Below are positions 42,412-51,349 of a DNA stretch of 64,000 bases, one piece after another. The DNA is from Chryseobacterium camelliae (GTDB lineage: Bacteria > Bacteroidota > Bacteroidia > Flavobacteriales > Weeksellaceae). The stretch's first letter is position 1; each line of letters opens with the position of its first letter. The notes below the pieces were generated by a model that was given only the letters and a program-made list of their open reading frames with translations, made no database searches and was not told where the DNA came from. The DNA lies in NCBI RefSeq assembly GCF_027920545.1, contig NZ_CP115859.1, positions 744,001 through 808,000 on the forward strand, read 5' to 3'. Position numbers and translations under genes: made by a program.

Positions 42412-43089
42412 ATGAAAAAATATATTATTGCCGCAGGTCTGATGATAGGAACAGGAGCGATATTATCCACGATTACTCATTCCTGCACATCTCTAGCCAC
42501 CAGCGATTTAGGATTATCAATCATAAAAAACATTCTATTAAAGGGTATCGATAAAGGAGCCGGAATTTATGGTAACAGAGAGGCATTTCTTCAAAATAAT
42601 CTCGTGGATAAGGCTTTACCAAAAGAATTGAGAGATATCAACTCAACCCTGGAGAAAATAGCTCCTTCCCTGGTAAAAAAAGAAAGAGAATATATTGCTG
42701 ATGCTGCCGTATATACCGTAAACATCTCAAAACCCATCTTACAGAATGCAGTTCACACCTTAAATGCTCAGGATGTTACAAGAATTATTCAGGGAGAAAA
42801 AGGAACAGCCACTCTTATTTTAAAGGAAAAAACCTCTCAACAGCTTATTGCTGCCATTTCTCCAAAAGTAGAGGAAGAGCTTAATAAATACGGAATTGTA
42901 AAAACGATCAACACGGCTTTATCCGGAAGCAATCTGCTGGGAAGCCTTCTTGGTGGTAATAAAACCAGTGTCAATGCGGGCGGACTAAGCACATTAGCTT
43001 CGGAGCAACTGGTGAACGGAATGTTTAATATTATTGAGGATTACGAAGTACAAAACTCCAAATCCCTATTGGGACCACTTGGCAAATAG
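42412..43089 (+). CDS. DUF4197 family exported protein
   Basis: 225 residues. N-terminal hydrophobic segment with a possible lipobox (ITHSC, Cys25; leader of 24 residues). The body follows the DUF4197 pattern: LKGIDKGAGIYGNREAFLQN, IALPSLVKKERE-like repeat (APSLVKKEREYI) and ARII..GEKGTAT-type segment (DVTRIIQGEKGTATLILKEK), with a C-terminal VNGMFNIIEDYE. Role unknown. Divergent from susC, but without obvious glycan function. Confidence 0.75.
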   Translation: MKKYIIAAGLMIGTGAILSTITHSCTSLATSDLGLSIIKNILLKGIDKGAGIYGNREAFLQNNLVDKALPKELRDINSTLEKIAPSLVKKEREYIADAAVYTVNISKPILQNAVHTLNAQDVTRIIQGEKGTATLILKEKTSQQLIAAISPKVEEELNKYGIVKTINTALSGSNLLGSLLGGNKTSVNAGGLSTLASEQLVNGMFNIIEDYEVQNSKSLLGPLGK

Positions 43090-43130
43090 AAAAAAAATCG
43101 CTATATTTATATATAACTTTATAATTGCAG

Positions 43131-43436
43131 ATGGATATATTACAAGGAAATCAACACGCAAGCCCGGAAGATTTTTATAAATCTTTGAAGGCTAAACTGG
43201 AAGATCACCACGATTTTCCGGAAGATTATTTATTCAAATTTATCATTCCTACAGATCAGGCGAAGCTTACAGAAATATACAAGGTTTTTGACGGTATCAA
43301 ATTCACATTGGGAAACCGTGAAAGTAAAAACGGAAAGTACACAGCATGTAACATCAATGCATTTGTTTTAGATGCCGATCAGGTCGTTACGATCTATCAA
43401 GAAGTCTCAAAAATAGAAGGAGTAATCTTATTGTAA
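43131..43436 (+). CDS. DUF493 family protein (YbeD-like)
   Basis: 101 residues from the ATG at 43131 (MDILQGNQHASPEDFYKSLK); an in-frame TTG 6 bp upstream is less likely. The ferredoxin-like fold of DUF493 is recognisable: FPEDYLFKFIIPTDQ, then FTLGNRESKNGKYTA. The E. coli relative YbeD is linked by context to lipoate metabolism, but the function is unknown. The gene begins 41 bp after DUF4197 and may share its transcript. Confidence 0.8.
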   Translation: MDILQGNQHASPEDFYKSLKAKLEDHHDFPEDYLFKFIIPTDQAKLTEIYKVFDGIKFTLGNRESKNGKYTACNINAFVLDADQVVTIYQEVSKIEGVILL

Positions 43437-43439
43437 TAA

Positions 43440-43465
43440 AAAAGTCAGCAATATTGCTGACTTTT
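43440..43465. terminator. Bidirectional terminator
   Basis: AAAAGTCAGCA ATAT TGCTGACTTTT: perfect 11-bp stem between the convergent DUF493 and ArsC-like genes. Confidence 0.9.
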
Positions 43466-43485
43466 CATTTTATATTATATTTCGA

Positions 43486-43833
43486 TTATTTTTCAACGAA
43501 ATTTTTCACATTTTCAATAGGTCTTCCCAATATTGCAGAAGAACCTTTGATTAAAATCGGTCGCTGAATCAGGGACGGGTTTTTAGACAAAACTTCAATC
43601 CAGGCTTCGTCAGAAAGCTGCTTCCCTGCAAAGTTATCCGTATACAATTTATCTGTTACACGAATAATGTAAGAAACATCCTTTCCAAGCTTCTTCAAAA
43701 CCGTTTTTATCTCTAGAACACTTAGCGGATCTTTGATCATATCAATCATCTCAAACGGGATGTTATTTTGTACCAGATACTCTAATGCCGCATTCGATTT
43801 TGAACAATTTCCGTTGTGTAAAACTTTAATCAT
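43486..43833 (-). CDS. ArsC-family thiol protein (arsenate reductase-like)
   Basis: 115 residues. Thioredoxin-like ArsC/Spx fold with the single catalytic Cys10 in LHNGNCSKSNAAL and the LIQRPILIKG segment that carries the conserved Arg-Pro. The family covers glutathione/glutaredoxin-dependent arsenate reductases and relatives of unknown substrate; no ars operon surrounds it, so arsenate reduction is only one possibility. Confidence 0.85.
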   Translation of the reverse strand: MIKVLHNGNCSKSNAALEYLVQNNIPFEMIDMIKDPLSVLEIKTVLKKLGKDVSYIIRVTDKLYTDNFAGKQLSDEAWIEVLSKNPSLIQRPILIKGSSAILGRPIENVKNFVEK

Positions 43834-43909
43834 CTTTTTAATAATGTTTGGTAAATTGATGAACCTGTAAATAACAGCTCAACAACTCTGCAATTTAACA
43901 ATTGATCTC

Positions 43910-44524
43910 TTAAAACAACCCGTTCAGTTCCGCTTCTATTTTTTCTAAAATAAAACCAAAATCTTCAGGTTTTTCAACAAAATCTAAATCATCAACTTCA
44001 ATCACAAGAAGCTTCCCTTCCGTATAATTAGAAATCCATTTCTCGTATTTCTGATTAAGTTTCGACAGATATTCTATGCTGATTGAGGCTTCGTACTCTC
44101 TTCCTCTTTTATAAATTTTCTTTACCAGATTCGGAACATCGGATTTTAAATAAATCAATAAATCCGGAGCAGAAACAAACCCCTTCATCAGACTGAATAC
44201 AGAAACGTAATTATTGAAGTCCCGGTCTGACAAAAGATTCATATCATTCAGATTTTCAGCAAAAATATGAGCATCTTCGTAGATCGTACGATCCTGAATA
44301 ATATTTTTACCGCTTTCCCTGATTTCTTTTACCTGGCGAAATCTGCTTCCTAAAAAGTAGATCTGTAAGGCAAAACTCCATTTGCTCATATCGGCATAAA
44401 AATCTTCCAAATAAGGGTTATGATCCACATCTTCAAACTGAGCATCCCAACCGTAATGTTTGGACAGCATCGTGGTCAAAGTCGTTTTTCCGGCTCCAAT
44501 ATTTCCTGTAACTGCAATATGCAT
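43910..44524 (-). CDS. Deoxynucleoside kinase (deoxyadenosine/deoxycytidine-kinase type)
   Basis: 204 residues. Phosphorylates deoxynucleosides for salvage. P-loop GNIGAGKTT at 7-15; IIQDRTIYEDAHIFAENL holds the DRS-type base-binding and catalytic Asp-Arg; the LID arginines appear in KKIYKRGREYEASI. The N-terminal MHIAVTGNIG is the natural start. The next gene on the strand lies 24 bp upstream. Confidence 0.88.
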   Translation of the reverse strand: MHIAVTGNIGAGKTTLTTMLSKHYGWDAQFEDVDHNPYLEDFYADMSKWSFALQIYFLGSRFRQVKEIRESGKNIIQDRTIYEDAHIFAENLNDMNLLSDRDFNNYVSVFSLMKGFVSAPDLLIYLKSDVPNLVKKIYKRGREYEASISIEYLSKLNQKYEKWISNYTEGKLLVIEVDDLDFVEKPEDFGFILEKIEAELNGLF

Positions 44525-44548
44525 TTTTTGTATAGTATTAACTGATGA

Positions 44549-45466
44549 TTATAAATTTTCCACACCAAGCGACTGAACTTCCGAAACTTCTTCTATGAGC
44601 TTAATTAAATCCGGCTGCTCTTTCTTTTCTTCAGATTCCTCAGAGTTTTTATTTTCTTTTTGCACTGGTTCAGGTTCCGTTTGATGTTTAGTTTCTTTGC
44701 TATTTTCCGGCGTGTAAAGATAAAGTTTGTTGGCTTTGATTTCAAAATATGCCAATGTGTTTTTATCCACAATTTGTGCATCTGGATCTTCAAAAATCTT
44801 AACCAATTCTTTATCTAAAATGTATTTGAAAATCGTATTTTTAGCCACAATCAGGATCATATCGTTTTCCCTTCGGAAGCGTTTTCCGTTTTCTACCTCG
44901 GCTTCAAAGAGTTTTTCAAATTTGAGCGTATATACCCTGAATTGTTTTTTAGTTAAAACATAGACCTTATTATCGTACACCAAAAGATCAATGAGATCGT
45001 CGAAATTAGCATCAAAAGGATAGGAATTGATCGTGGTTTCATTCCTGAAATTATATTGTAAAAGACGTTTTGTGCTTTCATCCATCAGCCAGATCTGCTG
45101 CAGGTCTTCTGCGTAAGCATATTTTATAAAGCTGAATTTTTGTTTGAAATCTACACGCTGTATTTCGTTCAGATTCTGATCTACAAATTTCAGCTCCTGA
45201 GCATTTTCAGAAAACAAAGCTACACTTAAAGGATTCTGAACATTCTGTGGCTTAAAAGGTACGGTAAGCATCATTTTCCCGATCTGCTTTCCGGTAGAGT
45301 CGTATTTTGTAAAACTGAAATCTTTGTTTTTATAAATGTACAGATTGCCGTAATCGTCAGCAAGCATGTCTCCGGCTTCCTTAAGTTTTAGGCTGTCTAA
45401 AGGAAGAATTTTCTGTGCAGATAATGAACAGAAGACGAAAAATAATATGATATGTAAAAACTTCAC
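44549..45466 (-). CDS. Secreted hypothetical protein, beta-propeller-like
   Basis: 305 residues; starts with GTG (plus-strand CAC at 45464-45466), the only start that includes the signal peptide MKFLHIILFFVFCSLSAQ (Gln next after the SA). Repeated strands such as GDMLADDYGNLYIYKNKD, QQIWLMDESTKRLLQYNF and LLVYDNKVYVLTKKQFRVYT suggest a propeller. The last 50 residues are acidic and low in complexity (ESEEKKEQPD). Function not recognised. Upstream of the deoxynucleoside kinase by 24 bp. Confidence 0.6.
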   Translation of the reverse strand: MKFLHIILFFVFCSLSAQKILPLDSLKLKEAGDMLADDYGNLYIYKNKDFSFTKYDSTGKQIGKMMLTVPFKPQNVQNPLSVALFSENAQELKFVDQNLNEIQRVDFKQKFSFIKYAYAEDLQQIWLMDESTKRLLQYNFRNETTINSYPFDANFDDLIDLLVYDNKVYVLTKKQFRVYTLKFEKLFEAEVENGKRFRRENDMILIVAKNTIFKYILDKELVKIFEDPDAQIVDKNTLAYFEIKANKLYLYTPENSKETKHQTEPEPVQKENKNSEESEEKKEQPDLIKLIEEVSEVQSLGVENL

Positions 45467-45574
45467 TCAGCTTTTTTAATACGGTCAATATACTGAAAAT
45501 ATCTAACTCAAAAAGATTGCCAAAGGTAATGGAATCCTTCTTAACATTTACTACTTTAAAACAATCATTTTATT

Positions 45575-46603
45575 TCAGTTTTTTATAGCAACTTCAAATA
45601 TTTTTGACCAATTTTTGCCGGTAACCAGCATATTGTCTCCTTTAAAGGCTATTCCGTTCAGTACATGCTCCTCATTTCCCTCCATATTTTTTTCTGCAAT
45701 TTCTGTAAAATCAAACTTACCAACAACTTCCCCGGTATTGGGATTAATTTTCAGAACTACAGGTTTAAACCAAACGTTGGAATAAATAAAACCGTTATGA
45801 TATTCAAGTTCATTCAGTTTATCATAAATTTCTTTATTTCCGGCAACAGAAACGGTTTTCACCACTTTTGAAGGATCGTTCACATCCAGAAAATACAGAT
45901 GATTTGAACCATCGGTCGCTACAAGATTTTTTCCGTCGTAGGTCAGTCCCCAACCTTCAGCAAGAGCGTTCGGTAAAGGGAATTCGGATAGCCTTTTAAA
46001 TGTATTTTTATCATAAACAAATCCTAATCTGTTCTGATAAGTTAATTGATAAACTTTATCTCCTACAATTGCACAGCCTTCTGAGAAAATATTATTTGCC
46101 TGCTTTTCGGTTACAAGCGGTTTAGTTTCTCCCAATGTATATTTTATCAGCTGAGAAGAACCGGCAAGCCCGTCACTTTCATACACGGTAGTTCCTTCCA
46201 AAAGAAATCCTTCTATAAAGTTATTCGGATCATGAGGATATTCTGATACGATTTCATAGCCTATATTTTTCTCCAGAGCTTTAGTAAAAACATTGATGGT
46301 AGCATCCTGATTTAAAGTTTCCCCGTTTTTTGTTTTGATCACGAAAGTCACTTTATTATCTCCCAATGCAAAAAAATTTGGATCTATCTTTAAACCGGAG
46401 GTTTCTTTATCTCCAAAACTGATGGTGATTGTTTCTGCATGATCTGTAATTTCTTTCGGAAGCACCAGTTGATCTCCAAAATGGTATCCTTTTGATTCCA
46501 TAGCATCATTATACCCCTTTAAAGAAGTAAGCATTTTATCTTTATCATTACAGGACATCAACATAATCATTGATGTGAGACAAACTAACAGATTTCTTTT
46601 CAT
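45575..46603 (-). CDS. Glutaminyl-peptide cyclotransferase lipoprotein, copy 1
   Basis: 342 residues. Lipobox SMLMSC-like (MLMSCNDKDKM), Cys at about 18. Residues 30-110 form an Ig-like domain (AETITISFGDKETSGLKIDP); residues 112-342 are a five-bladed propeller of the plant/bacterial glutamine cyclotransferase type (YPHDPNNFIEGFLLEG, YESDGLAGSSQLIKY, AEGWGLTYDGKNLVATDGSN, LNELEYHNGFIYSNVW, VLNGIAFKGDNMLVTGKNW). Cyclises N-terminal Gln of exported proteins to pyroglutamate. Tandem paralogue of the next gene, with about two thirds of residues shared by eye. Confidence 0.88.
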   Translation of the reverse strand: MKRNLLVCLTSMIMLMSCNDKDKMLTSLKGYNDAMESKGYHFGDQLVLPKEITDHAETITISFGDKETSGLKIDPNFFALGDNKVTFVIKTKNGETLNQDATINVFTKALEKNIGYEIVSEYPHDPNNFIEGFLLEGTTVYESDGLAGSSQLIKYTLGETKPLVTEKQANNIFSEGCAIVGDKVYQLTYQNRLGFVYDKNTFKRLSEFPLPNALAEGWGLTYDGKNLVATDGSNHLYFLDVNDPSKVVKTVSVAGNKEIYDKLNELEYHNGFIYSNVWFKPVVLKINPNTGEVVGKFDFTEIAEKNMEGNEEHVLNGIAFKGDNMLVTGKNWSKIFEVAIKN

Positions 46604-46621
46604 TGATTATTAATATTTATT

Positions 46622-46629
46622 CAAAAATA
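46622..46629 (-). promoter_or_regulatory. -7 element of cyclotransferase copy 1
   Basis: Minus-strand TATTTTTG, 18 bp before the ATG. The same octamer is used for copy 2 at 47744-47751. Confidence 0.45.
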
Positions 46630-46644
46630 GTGTTTTTCCTTTAC

Positions 46645-46670
46645 TAAAAAAGCGCTCCCAAGGAACGCTA
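46645..46670 (-). terminator. Terminator after cyclotransferase copy 2
   Basis: Minus strand AGCGTTCC TTGG GAGCGCTTTTTT: 8-bp stem with one mismatch and T-run; separates the two paralogues transcriptionally. Confidence 0.75.
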
Positions 46671-46699
46671 TCTTTATATTTTGATCTGGCTACAGATTG

Positions 46700-47722
46700 C
46701 TATTTAATGACAACCTCGTATATTTTTGACCAGTTTTTACCGGTTACCAGCATATTATCACCTTTAAAAGCAATTCCGTTCAGTACATCATCACTTCCTT
46801 TTGTATTTTGCTTAGCAATATCTGTGAAATCAAACTTCCCGACAACTTCTCCGTTTGCAGGGTTGATCTTTAAGATAATCGGTTTTTGCCATACGTTTGC
46901 ATAGATAAATCCATTATGATATTCAAGTTCATTCAACTGATCGTAAGCCTGTGAACTTCCTGCGACCGCGATGTATTTTACCAGTTTTGAAGGATCATTG
47001 GCATCTAAAAAGTATAACAGTTTACTTCCGTCAGAAGCAATCAGGCTTTTGCCGTCATAAGTCAATCCCCATCCTTCTCCCAGAACATTCGGGTAAGCAA
47101 ATTCTTTTAACAACTTTAAAGAGCTTTTATCATAAATATACCCTTTTTTGCTTTGCCATGTCAGCTGATAGACTTTATCTCCGACAATAGTACTTCCTTC
47201 AGAAAAATCTTCCTGAGCCTGTTTTGTAGAAGCAAGAGGAGTTGTTGTTCCCAGCGTATATTTCAGGATCTGAGAAGAACCGTTTTGTCCGTCACTTTCA
47301 TAGATAGTATTGCCTTCAATCTGAAAACCCTGTACGAAGTTTTTAGGATCGTGAGGATATTCCGCTACAATTTGATACGTTATGTTTTGTTCAGGATTTT
47401 TTGCAAAAACATTGATGGTAGCATCCTGATTAAGAGTTTCTCCTCCTTTCTTTTTGATGTTGAAAGTAACCGCATTATCGCCTAAGGTGAAAAATTTCGG
47501 GTCTATCGTTAAATCTGAAGTTTCTTTATCTCCAAAGCTCACCGTAATGCTTTCTGCATTATCTGTAACTTCTTTCGGAAGGGTAAGCTTATCACCAAAA
47601 TGATATCCTTTTGCCTCCATAGAATTGTTATAATCACTCAAAGTACTTAAGATTTTTTCATCTTTATTACATGAAGCTAATAACAAAATCGCAGCAAAAC
47701 CTGCTATGATATTCTTTTTCAT
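46700..47722 (-). CDS. Glutaminyl-peptide cyclotransferase lipoprotein, copy 2
   Basis: 340 residues from the ATG at 47722 (MKKNIIAGFAAILLLASC); an earlier frame start adds 11 residues ahead of the leader. Lipid Cys18 followed by NKDEK, which includes a Lys plus acidic pair and might direct it to the surface. Same architecture as copy 1: Ig-like domain then propeller with YPHDPKNFVQGFQIEG, YESDGQNGSSQILKY, GEGWGLTYDGKSLIASDGSK and LNGIAFKGDNMLVTGKNW. Own promoter box and own terminator, so the paralogues can be regulated separately. Confidence 0.88.
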   Translation of the reverse strand: MKKNIIAGFAAILLLASCNKDEKILSTLSDYNNSMEAKGYHFGDKLTLPKEVTDNAESITVSFGDKETSDLTIDPKFFTLGDNAVTFNIKKKGGETLNQDATINVFAKNPEQNITYQIVAEYPHDPKNFVQGFQIEGNTIYESDGQNGSSQILKYTLGTTTPLASTKQAQEDFSEGSTIVGDKVYQLTWQSKKGYIYDKSSLKLLKEFAYPNVLGEGWGLTYDGKSLIASDGSKLLYFLDANDPSKLVKYIAVAGSSQAYDQLNELEYHNGFIYANVWQKPIILKINPANGEVVGKFDFTDIAKQNTKGSDDVLNGIAFKGDNMLVTGKNWSKIYEVVIK

Positions 47723-47743
47723 TGAATTTCTAAATATTTCCCC

Positions 47744-47751
47744 CAAAAATA
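47744..47751 (-). promoter_or_regulatory. -7 element of cyclotransferase copy 2
   Basis: Minus-strand TATTTTTG, 21 bp before the ATG at 47722, in the narrow gap after the VOC gene. Confidence 0.45.
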
Positions 47752-47758
47752 GCAAAAT

Positions 47759-48142
47759 TTATTCCGCTTTACTAATTTCATCAATATGTTGACCAAATTG
47801 TAATATATATCCGTTATTGTCATAGATTGCGAATTCTCTCATTTCCCAATCAAAGGTTTCAATCTCATAACAGATTTTGGTTTTGGTCTTCAGATCTTCC
47901 CAAAGCTCATCTACTTCATCTACAGTAAAATAAAAAGATCCGGTAAAGACAATTCCGTTAAAAGTTTCCTGCTTGTTCGGTTTGGTCAGCATGATTCCGA
48001 CTCCGTTTTTCTCCAGGGAAGCCCATTGCCAGTCATCGTTTCTTTCCTGTAAGGTAAAGCCCAGGATTTGGGTATAAAAACCAATCGTATCATCAAGGTT
48101 TTCGATCCATAATATCGGACGAAGCGCTTTGTATTTTGACAT
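47759..48142 (-). CDS. VOC-superfamily (glyoxalase/bleomycin-resistance-like) protein
   Basis: 127 residues from the ATG at 48142 (MSKYKALRPILWIENLDDTI); a TTG 15 bp upstream in frame is less likely. A single VOC domain of paired beta-alpha-beta-beta-beta units: LDDTIGFYTQILGFTLQERN, KNGVGIMLTKPN, FDWEMREFAIYDNNGYILQF with the conserved late Glu/Asp region. No substrate can be assigned. It follows the SRPBCC gene by 4 bp and is therefore probably co-transcribed with it. Confidence 0.82.
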   Translation of the reverse strand: MSKYKALRPILWIENLDDTIGFYTQILGFTLQERNDDWQWASLEKNGVGIMLTKPNKQETFNGIVFTGSFYFTVDEVDELWEDLKTKTKICYEIETFDWEMREFAIYDNNGYILQFGQHIDEISKAE

Positions 48143-48146
48143 ATCT

Positions 48147-48572
48147 TTAGTTTTCAAAATGAGATTTCAGACTCTGACCAATAATTCCGTTCCAGCCTTC
48201 TGCAAAAGCTTCTCTGGAAAAATTGGCTCCTAATTCTTTCAGGTTATCAATATCATCATGAATAAGTGTAACAGATGTTTCTTCTCCCTGCTGCTTTAAT
48301 TCCCAGGTTACGGTTGTAATTCCATCAGACAATTCAGGATAAGACCAGGTGTGTTTCAGTTTTTTGTCGGGAATTATTTCCAAGATTTCACCCTGATGAT
48401 GGTATTTTTTCTCATCTCCGGGTTCATAGAAATTAAAAACGTGCCCTGTTTCCAATTTAAAATCGGAAATATCGAAATACCAGGATTTCATCTCCTGCTT
48501 ATCCGTCAAAGCTTTCCAGACTTTTTCAACCGGAGCTTTTACTTTATATTGAACGATAATGGGAATACTCAT
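48147..48572 (-). CDS. SRPBCC-domain (AHSA1-like) protein
   Basis: 141 residues. START-like helix-grip fold: VKAPVEKVWKALTDKQEMKS, WYFDISDFKLETGHVFNFYE and C-terminal FAEGWNGIIGQSLKSHFE, the pattern of AHSA1-related small cytoplasmic proteins that bind a hydrophobic ligand. Function not defined. Directly ahead of the VOC gene. Confidence 0.82.
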   Translation of the reverse strand: MSIPIIVQYKVKAPVEKVWKALTDKQEMKSWYFDISDFKLETGHVFNFYEPGDEKKYHHQGEILEIIPDKKLKHTWSYPELSDGITTVTWELKQQGEETSVTLIHDDIDNLKELGANFSREAFAEGWNGIIGQSLKSHFEN

Positions 48573-48610
48573 TTTATTTAAATTTAAAGGGTATATTTTT
48601 TACAAATCAA

Positions 48611-50224
48611 TTATCCATGAGAGAAACCTGTAATTTTTGCTTCATCAAAATCAAGCTGCATCTCAATGGTTCTCATGACATGGTCATCAAATATTTTTTC
48701 ACGTTTTAAACGATGAAGTTCGTTTCTCTGTGCCTGAATAATTTGTCTCATCACCTCTTTATTTTCATTCATCGCCGTTACATAATCTCCGGTGGTAGCC
48801 ATACATTGTACTTTATCCGCCATCATCATCATTTCATTTTCCAGTTTATGCTTTTGATGCTGTACAAGACTGTTTTTTCCGGCTAATTCAGAGAAATCAT
48901 CATCCAGTTTTTGCAAAGCCGTTTCTTTCAGCTTTCTCAATAGAATGACTTCCTGCTTTTCTTCCGGCAATTCACTTCCTGCATCACTGATTTTCAAAAA
49001 CTTTAAAATAGGAGTAAGAAGCAAGCCCTGTCCTACTAAGGTAATCAATATGATCACAAAAGTGACAAACAAAATAATATTTCGGTGCGGAAAAGCTTCT
49101 CCATTTGGTAAAAATGCGGGGATAGACAATGCAGCTGCTAAAGAAACCACCCCTCTCATGGCAGCAAAACTGATGATAAACGGTTCGCGCCAATCCGGTT
49201 TCGGAACTTTTAGCCTTAATTCTTTAGAACAAAGCCTTGGAAAGTACATCAAAGCATAGCTATACAAAATTCTGGTGAAAATAATTGCTCCTCCGATGAT
49301 AACGCTATAAAAGATCCCTTCAGAAATGGTGTATTCTTTCATTCCTGCCACAACAATCGGCAATTCCAATCCGATGAGAATGAAAATAATCGTATTCATT
49401 AAAAAGATCAAAACGCTCCAGACATTTCCCGACTGAATCCTGGAAGTATGGCTTAAATAGCAATGAGAATTATAAGACATCAGCAAGCCTCCTGCAACCA
49501 CGGACAGTACTCCGGAAAAATGGAAATGCTCTGCTCCTATGTACATGACATAAGGAACGATTAACGTTATAATAGTATCAATATTTGAGTTTGACGGAAT
49601 AATTCTTAGTAAAGCTCCGAAAAGCAATCCTGCTCCTACTCCAATGGCAATACCTCCGATCGCCATGGTGAAAAAGTCTTTTACCGCTTCTCCAAAAATG
49701 AACTGCCCGGAAATCACTGCTGCTAAAGCAAATTTAAATACAATTAAACTCGAAGCATCATTAATCAAACTTTCTCCTTCCAGAATACTTGTAATCTTCT
49801 TTGGAATTTTCATATGCTTCAACACAGAAGTTGCTGCTACGGCATCCGGCGGAGAATTCACTCCTCCCAATAAAAATCCCATTGCCACCGTAAGTCCGGG
49901 AATAATGGATGATGACAAATACGCCACCACAATGGAGGTTAAAAATACCAGTCCGAAAGCCATGGAAAATATCTGCTTTCTCCATTTATGAAAATCCTGC
50001 CATGACGTAAACCATGCCGCTTCAAATAAAATTGGAGGAAGAAAAATCAGGAAAACCAAATCTGGCTCTATCTCAATATGCGGCATCCCCGGAATGACAC
50101 TTATCAATAAACCAGCAATGACCAGAAATATCGGATAAGCAACCTTTAGCTTCTGCCCTATCATGACCAATATCATCACAGACAGCAATACCGCGATTGA
50201 TATTATAACATATGTGTGAATCAT
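48611..50224 (-). CDS. CPA1-family Na+/H+ (cation/proton) antiporter
   Basis: 537 residues. About twelve membrane helices to residue 410, then a cytoplasmic helical tail (residues 420-537, GSELPEEKQEVILLRKLKET). CPA1 hallmarks: IFLPPILFEAAWFTSWQDF, GGVNSPPDAVAATSVL (SPPDAVA where many members have SPTDPVA), and EGESLINDASSLIVFKFALA with the ion-binding ND. FAAMRGVVSLAAALSIP is the conserved Arg helix. Probably exchanges Na+ or K+ for H+ in the inner membrane. It sits next to a bestrophin-family channel gene. Confidence 0.92.
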   Translation of the reverse strand: MIHTYVIISIAVLLSVMILVMIGQKLKVAYPIFLVIAGLLISVIPGMPHIEIEPDLVFLIFLPPILFEAAWFTSWQDFHKWRKQIFSMAFGLVFLTSIVVAYLSSSIIPGLTVAMGFLLGGVNSPPDAVAATSVLKHMKIPKKITSILEGESLINDASSLIVFKFALAAVISGQFIFGEAVKDFFTMAIGGIAIGVGAGLLFGALLRIIPSNSNIDTIITLIVPYVMYIGAEHFHFSGVLSVVAGGLLMSYNSHCYLSHTSRIQSGNVWSVLIFLMNTIIFILIGLELPIVVAGMKEYTISEGIFYSVIIGGAIIFTRILYSYALMYFPRLCSKELRLKVPKPDWREPFIISFAAMRGVVSLAAALSIPAFLPNGEAFPHRNIILFVTFVIILITLVGQGLLLTPILKFLKISDAGSELPEEKQEVILLRKLKETALQKLDDDFSELAGKNSLVQHQKHKLENEMMMMADKVQCMATTGDYVTAMNENKEVMRQIIQAQRNELHRLKREKIFDDHVMRTIEMQLDFDEAKITGFSHG

Positions 50225-50287
50225 TATTTTGTTTATTTTTTAATTATTTTTTTGGCAATCGTTTTTAATTAAAGACTTTTACTCCAA

Positions 50288-51292
50288 TTAAAGCACAATA
50301 TTGTTTTTCGGAGCAATGGCTGGAGGAAGATCCGTTTCATCCAGCATATCTCTCATATCAATTTCTATCGTACGGCTGATCTGAGTAATCGGAACATCGT
50401 TCGGACTTCCTTCAAAAGGATTAACAGAAGCCTCTCCTACACTATCCAATGTATGAAAACACCAGGTTACCAGCAATGAAAAAGGAATGTTAAACCACAA
50501 GGTAAATCCTTCCACTACAGTTCCGTCCCCCAGCTTATCAAACTCTTTTAATAATCCAAAAGGTACAAAAACGATAAACAGTAATAAAAGATACGTTGTG
50601 ATCGAAGAAAAGTTTCTCGGATATGGAAAGTTTTTAATTCTTTCCGCTTTTCCCTGATTGTCCGTAAATTTTACCAGCTGCTGATTGATCTGTGTCCACT
50701 GAAAATCATTGATTTCGCCTTTTGCATATGCTTCCGACAACACACTGCTTTGTTTTGCCATCAATTGTGTCGCCCTGTTTTTCTTACTTAAAATATAGTG
50801 AAGCTCATCTTCAGAAAGATATTTTTTCAATTCTTCATCCAGCCTGGAAAGCTTTTCCGGAATGTCATATTTTTGAGCATACTCATCGAACTGAGCCGTA
50901 GACATATTTTCCCAGGCTCTTGCTTCCCGAAGCTGAAAACGCAGTGCAGTAAGCCAGGCATAATGGCGCAGAAACATTTCTTTTACTTGGTTTGAATTTT
51001 TGGCAGAAAGCGAATCTCTCAAAATATATCCGAAACTACGGCTGTCATTGATGATGGCTCCATAAATCTGTCTGGCCTCCCAAAGCCGGCTGTAGCTTGC
51101 ATTATTTTTAAAACCTACAATAAATGCAACTGCAGTTCCCATAATTGCAATCGGTTGCCATGGAAACGACAAAAAAGTATATCCTAAAAAATACAAAACG
51201 GTGGGAATTGCCGATAGAACAGCTAAACAAAGAATACTTCTCTTCGTCCAGACCACAAATTCAAGAGCTCCAAATTTTTTTCCTGAATGCAT
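50288..51292 (-). CDS. Bestrophin-family (UPF0187) ion channel-like protein
   Basis: 334 residues. Four membrane segments: two N-terminal (about 15-70, FLGYTFLSFPWQPIAIMGTA) and two near 220-280, with helical cytoplasmic parts between. Typical sequences are FKNNASYSRLWEARQIYGAI, NDSRSFGYIL and VNPFEGSPNDVPITQISRTI near the C-terminus (calcium clasp region in animals). Bacterial bestrophins conduct cations (KpBest) or other ions. 63 bp from the CPA1 gene, so a joint role in ion balance is plausible. Confidence 0.85.
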   Translation of the reverse strand: MHSGKKFGALEFVVWTKRSILCLAVLSAIPTVLYFLGYTFLSFPWQPIAIMGTAVAFIVGFKNNASYSRLWEARQIYGAIINDSRSFGYILRDSLSAKNSNQVKEMFLRHYAWLTALRFQLREARAWENMSTAQFDEYAQKYDIPEKLSRLDEELKKYLSEDELHYILSKKNRATQLMAKQSSVLSEAYAKGEINDFQWTQINQQLVKFTDNQGKAERIKNFPYPRNFSSITTYLLLLFIVFVPFGLLKEFDKLGDGTVVEGFTLWFNIPFSLLVTWCFHTLDSVGEASVNPFEGSPNDVPITQISRTIEIDMRDMLDETDLPPAIAPKNNIVL

Positions 51293-51349
51293 AAGTGATT
51301 ATTGGTTTTTAATTTTTTTTAAAATCTTTTTTTTTGCAAAAAGAACTTT

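Noticed and set aside
43486..43833. Arsenic-resistance operon
   Set aside because: Only an ArsC-fold protein is present; no ArsR, ArsB or Acr3 gene lies beside it.
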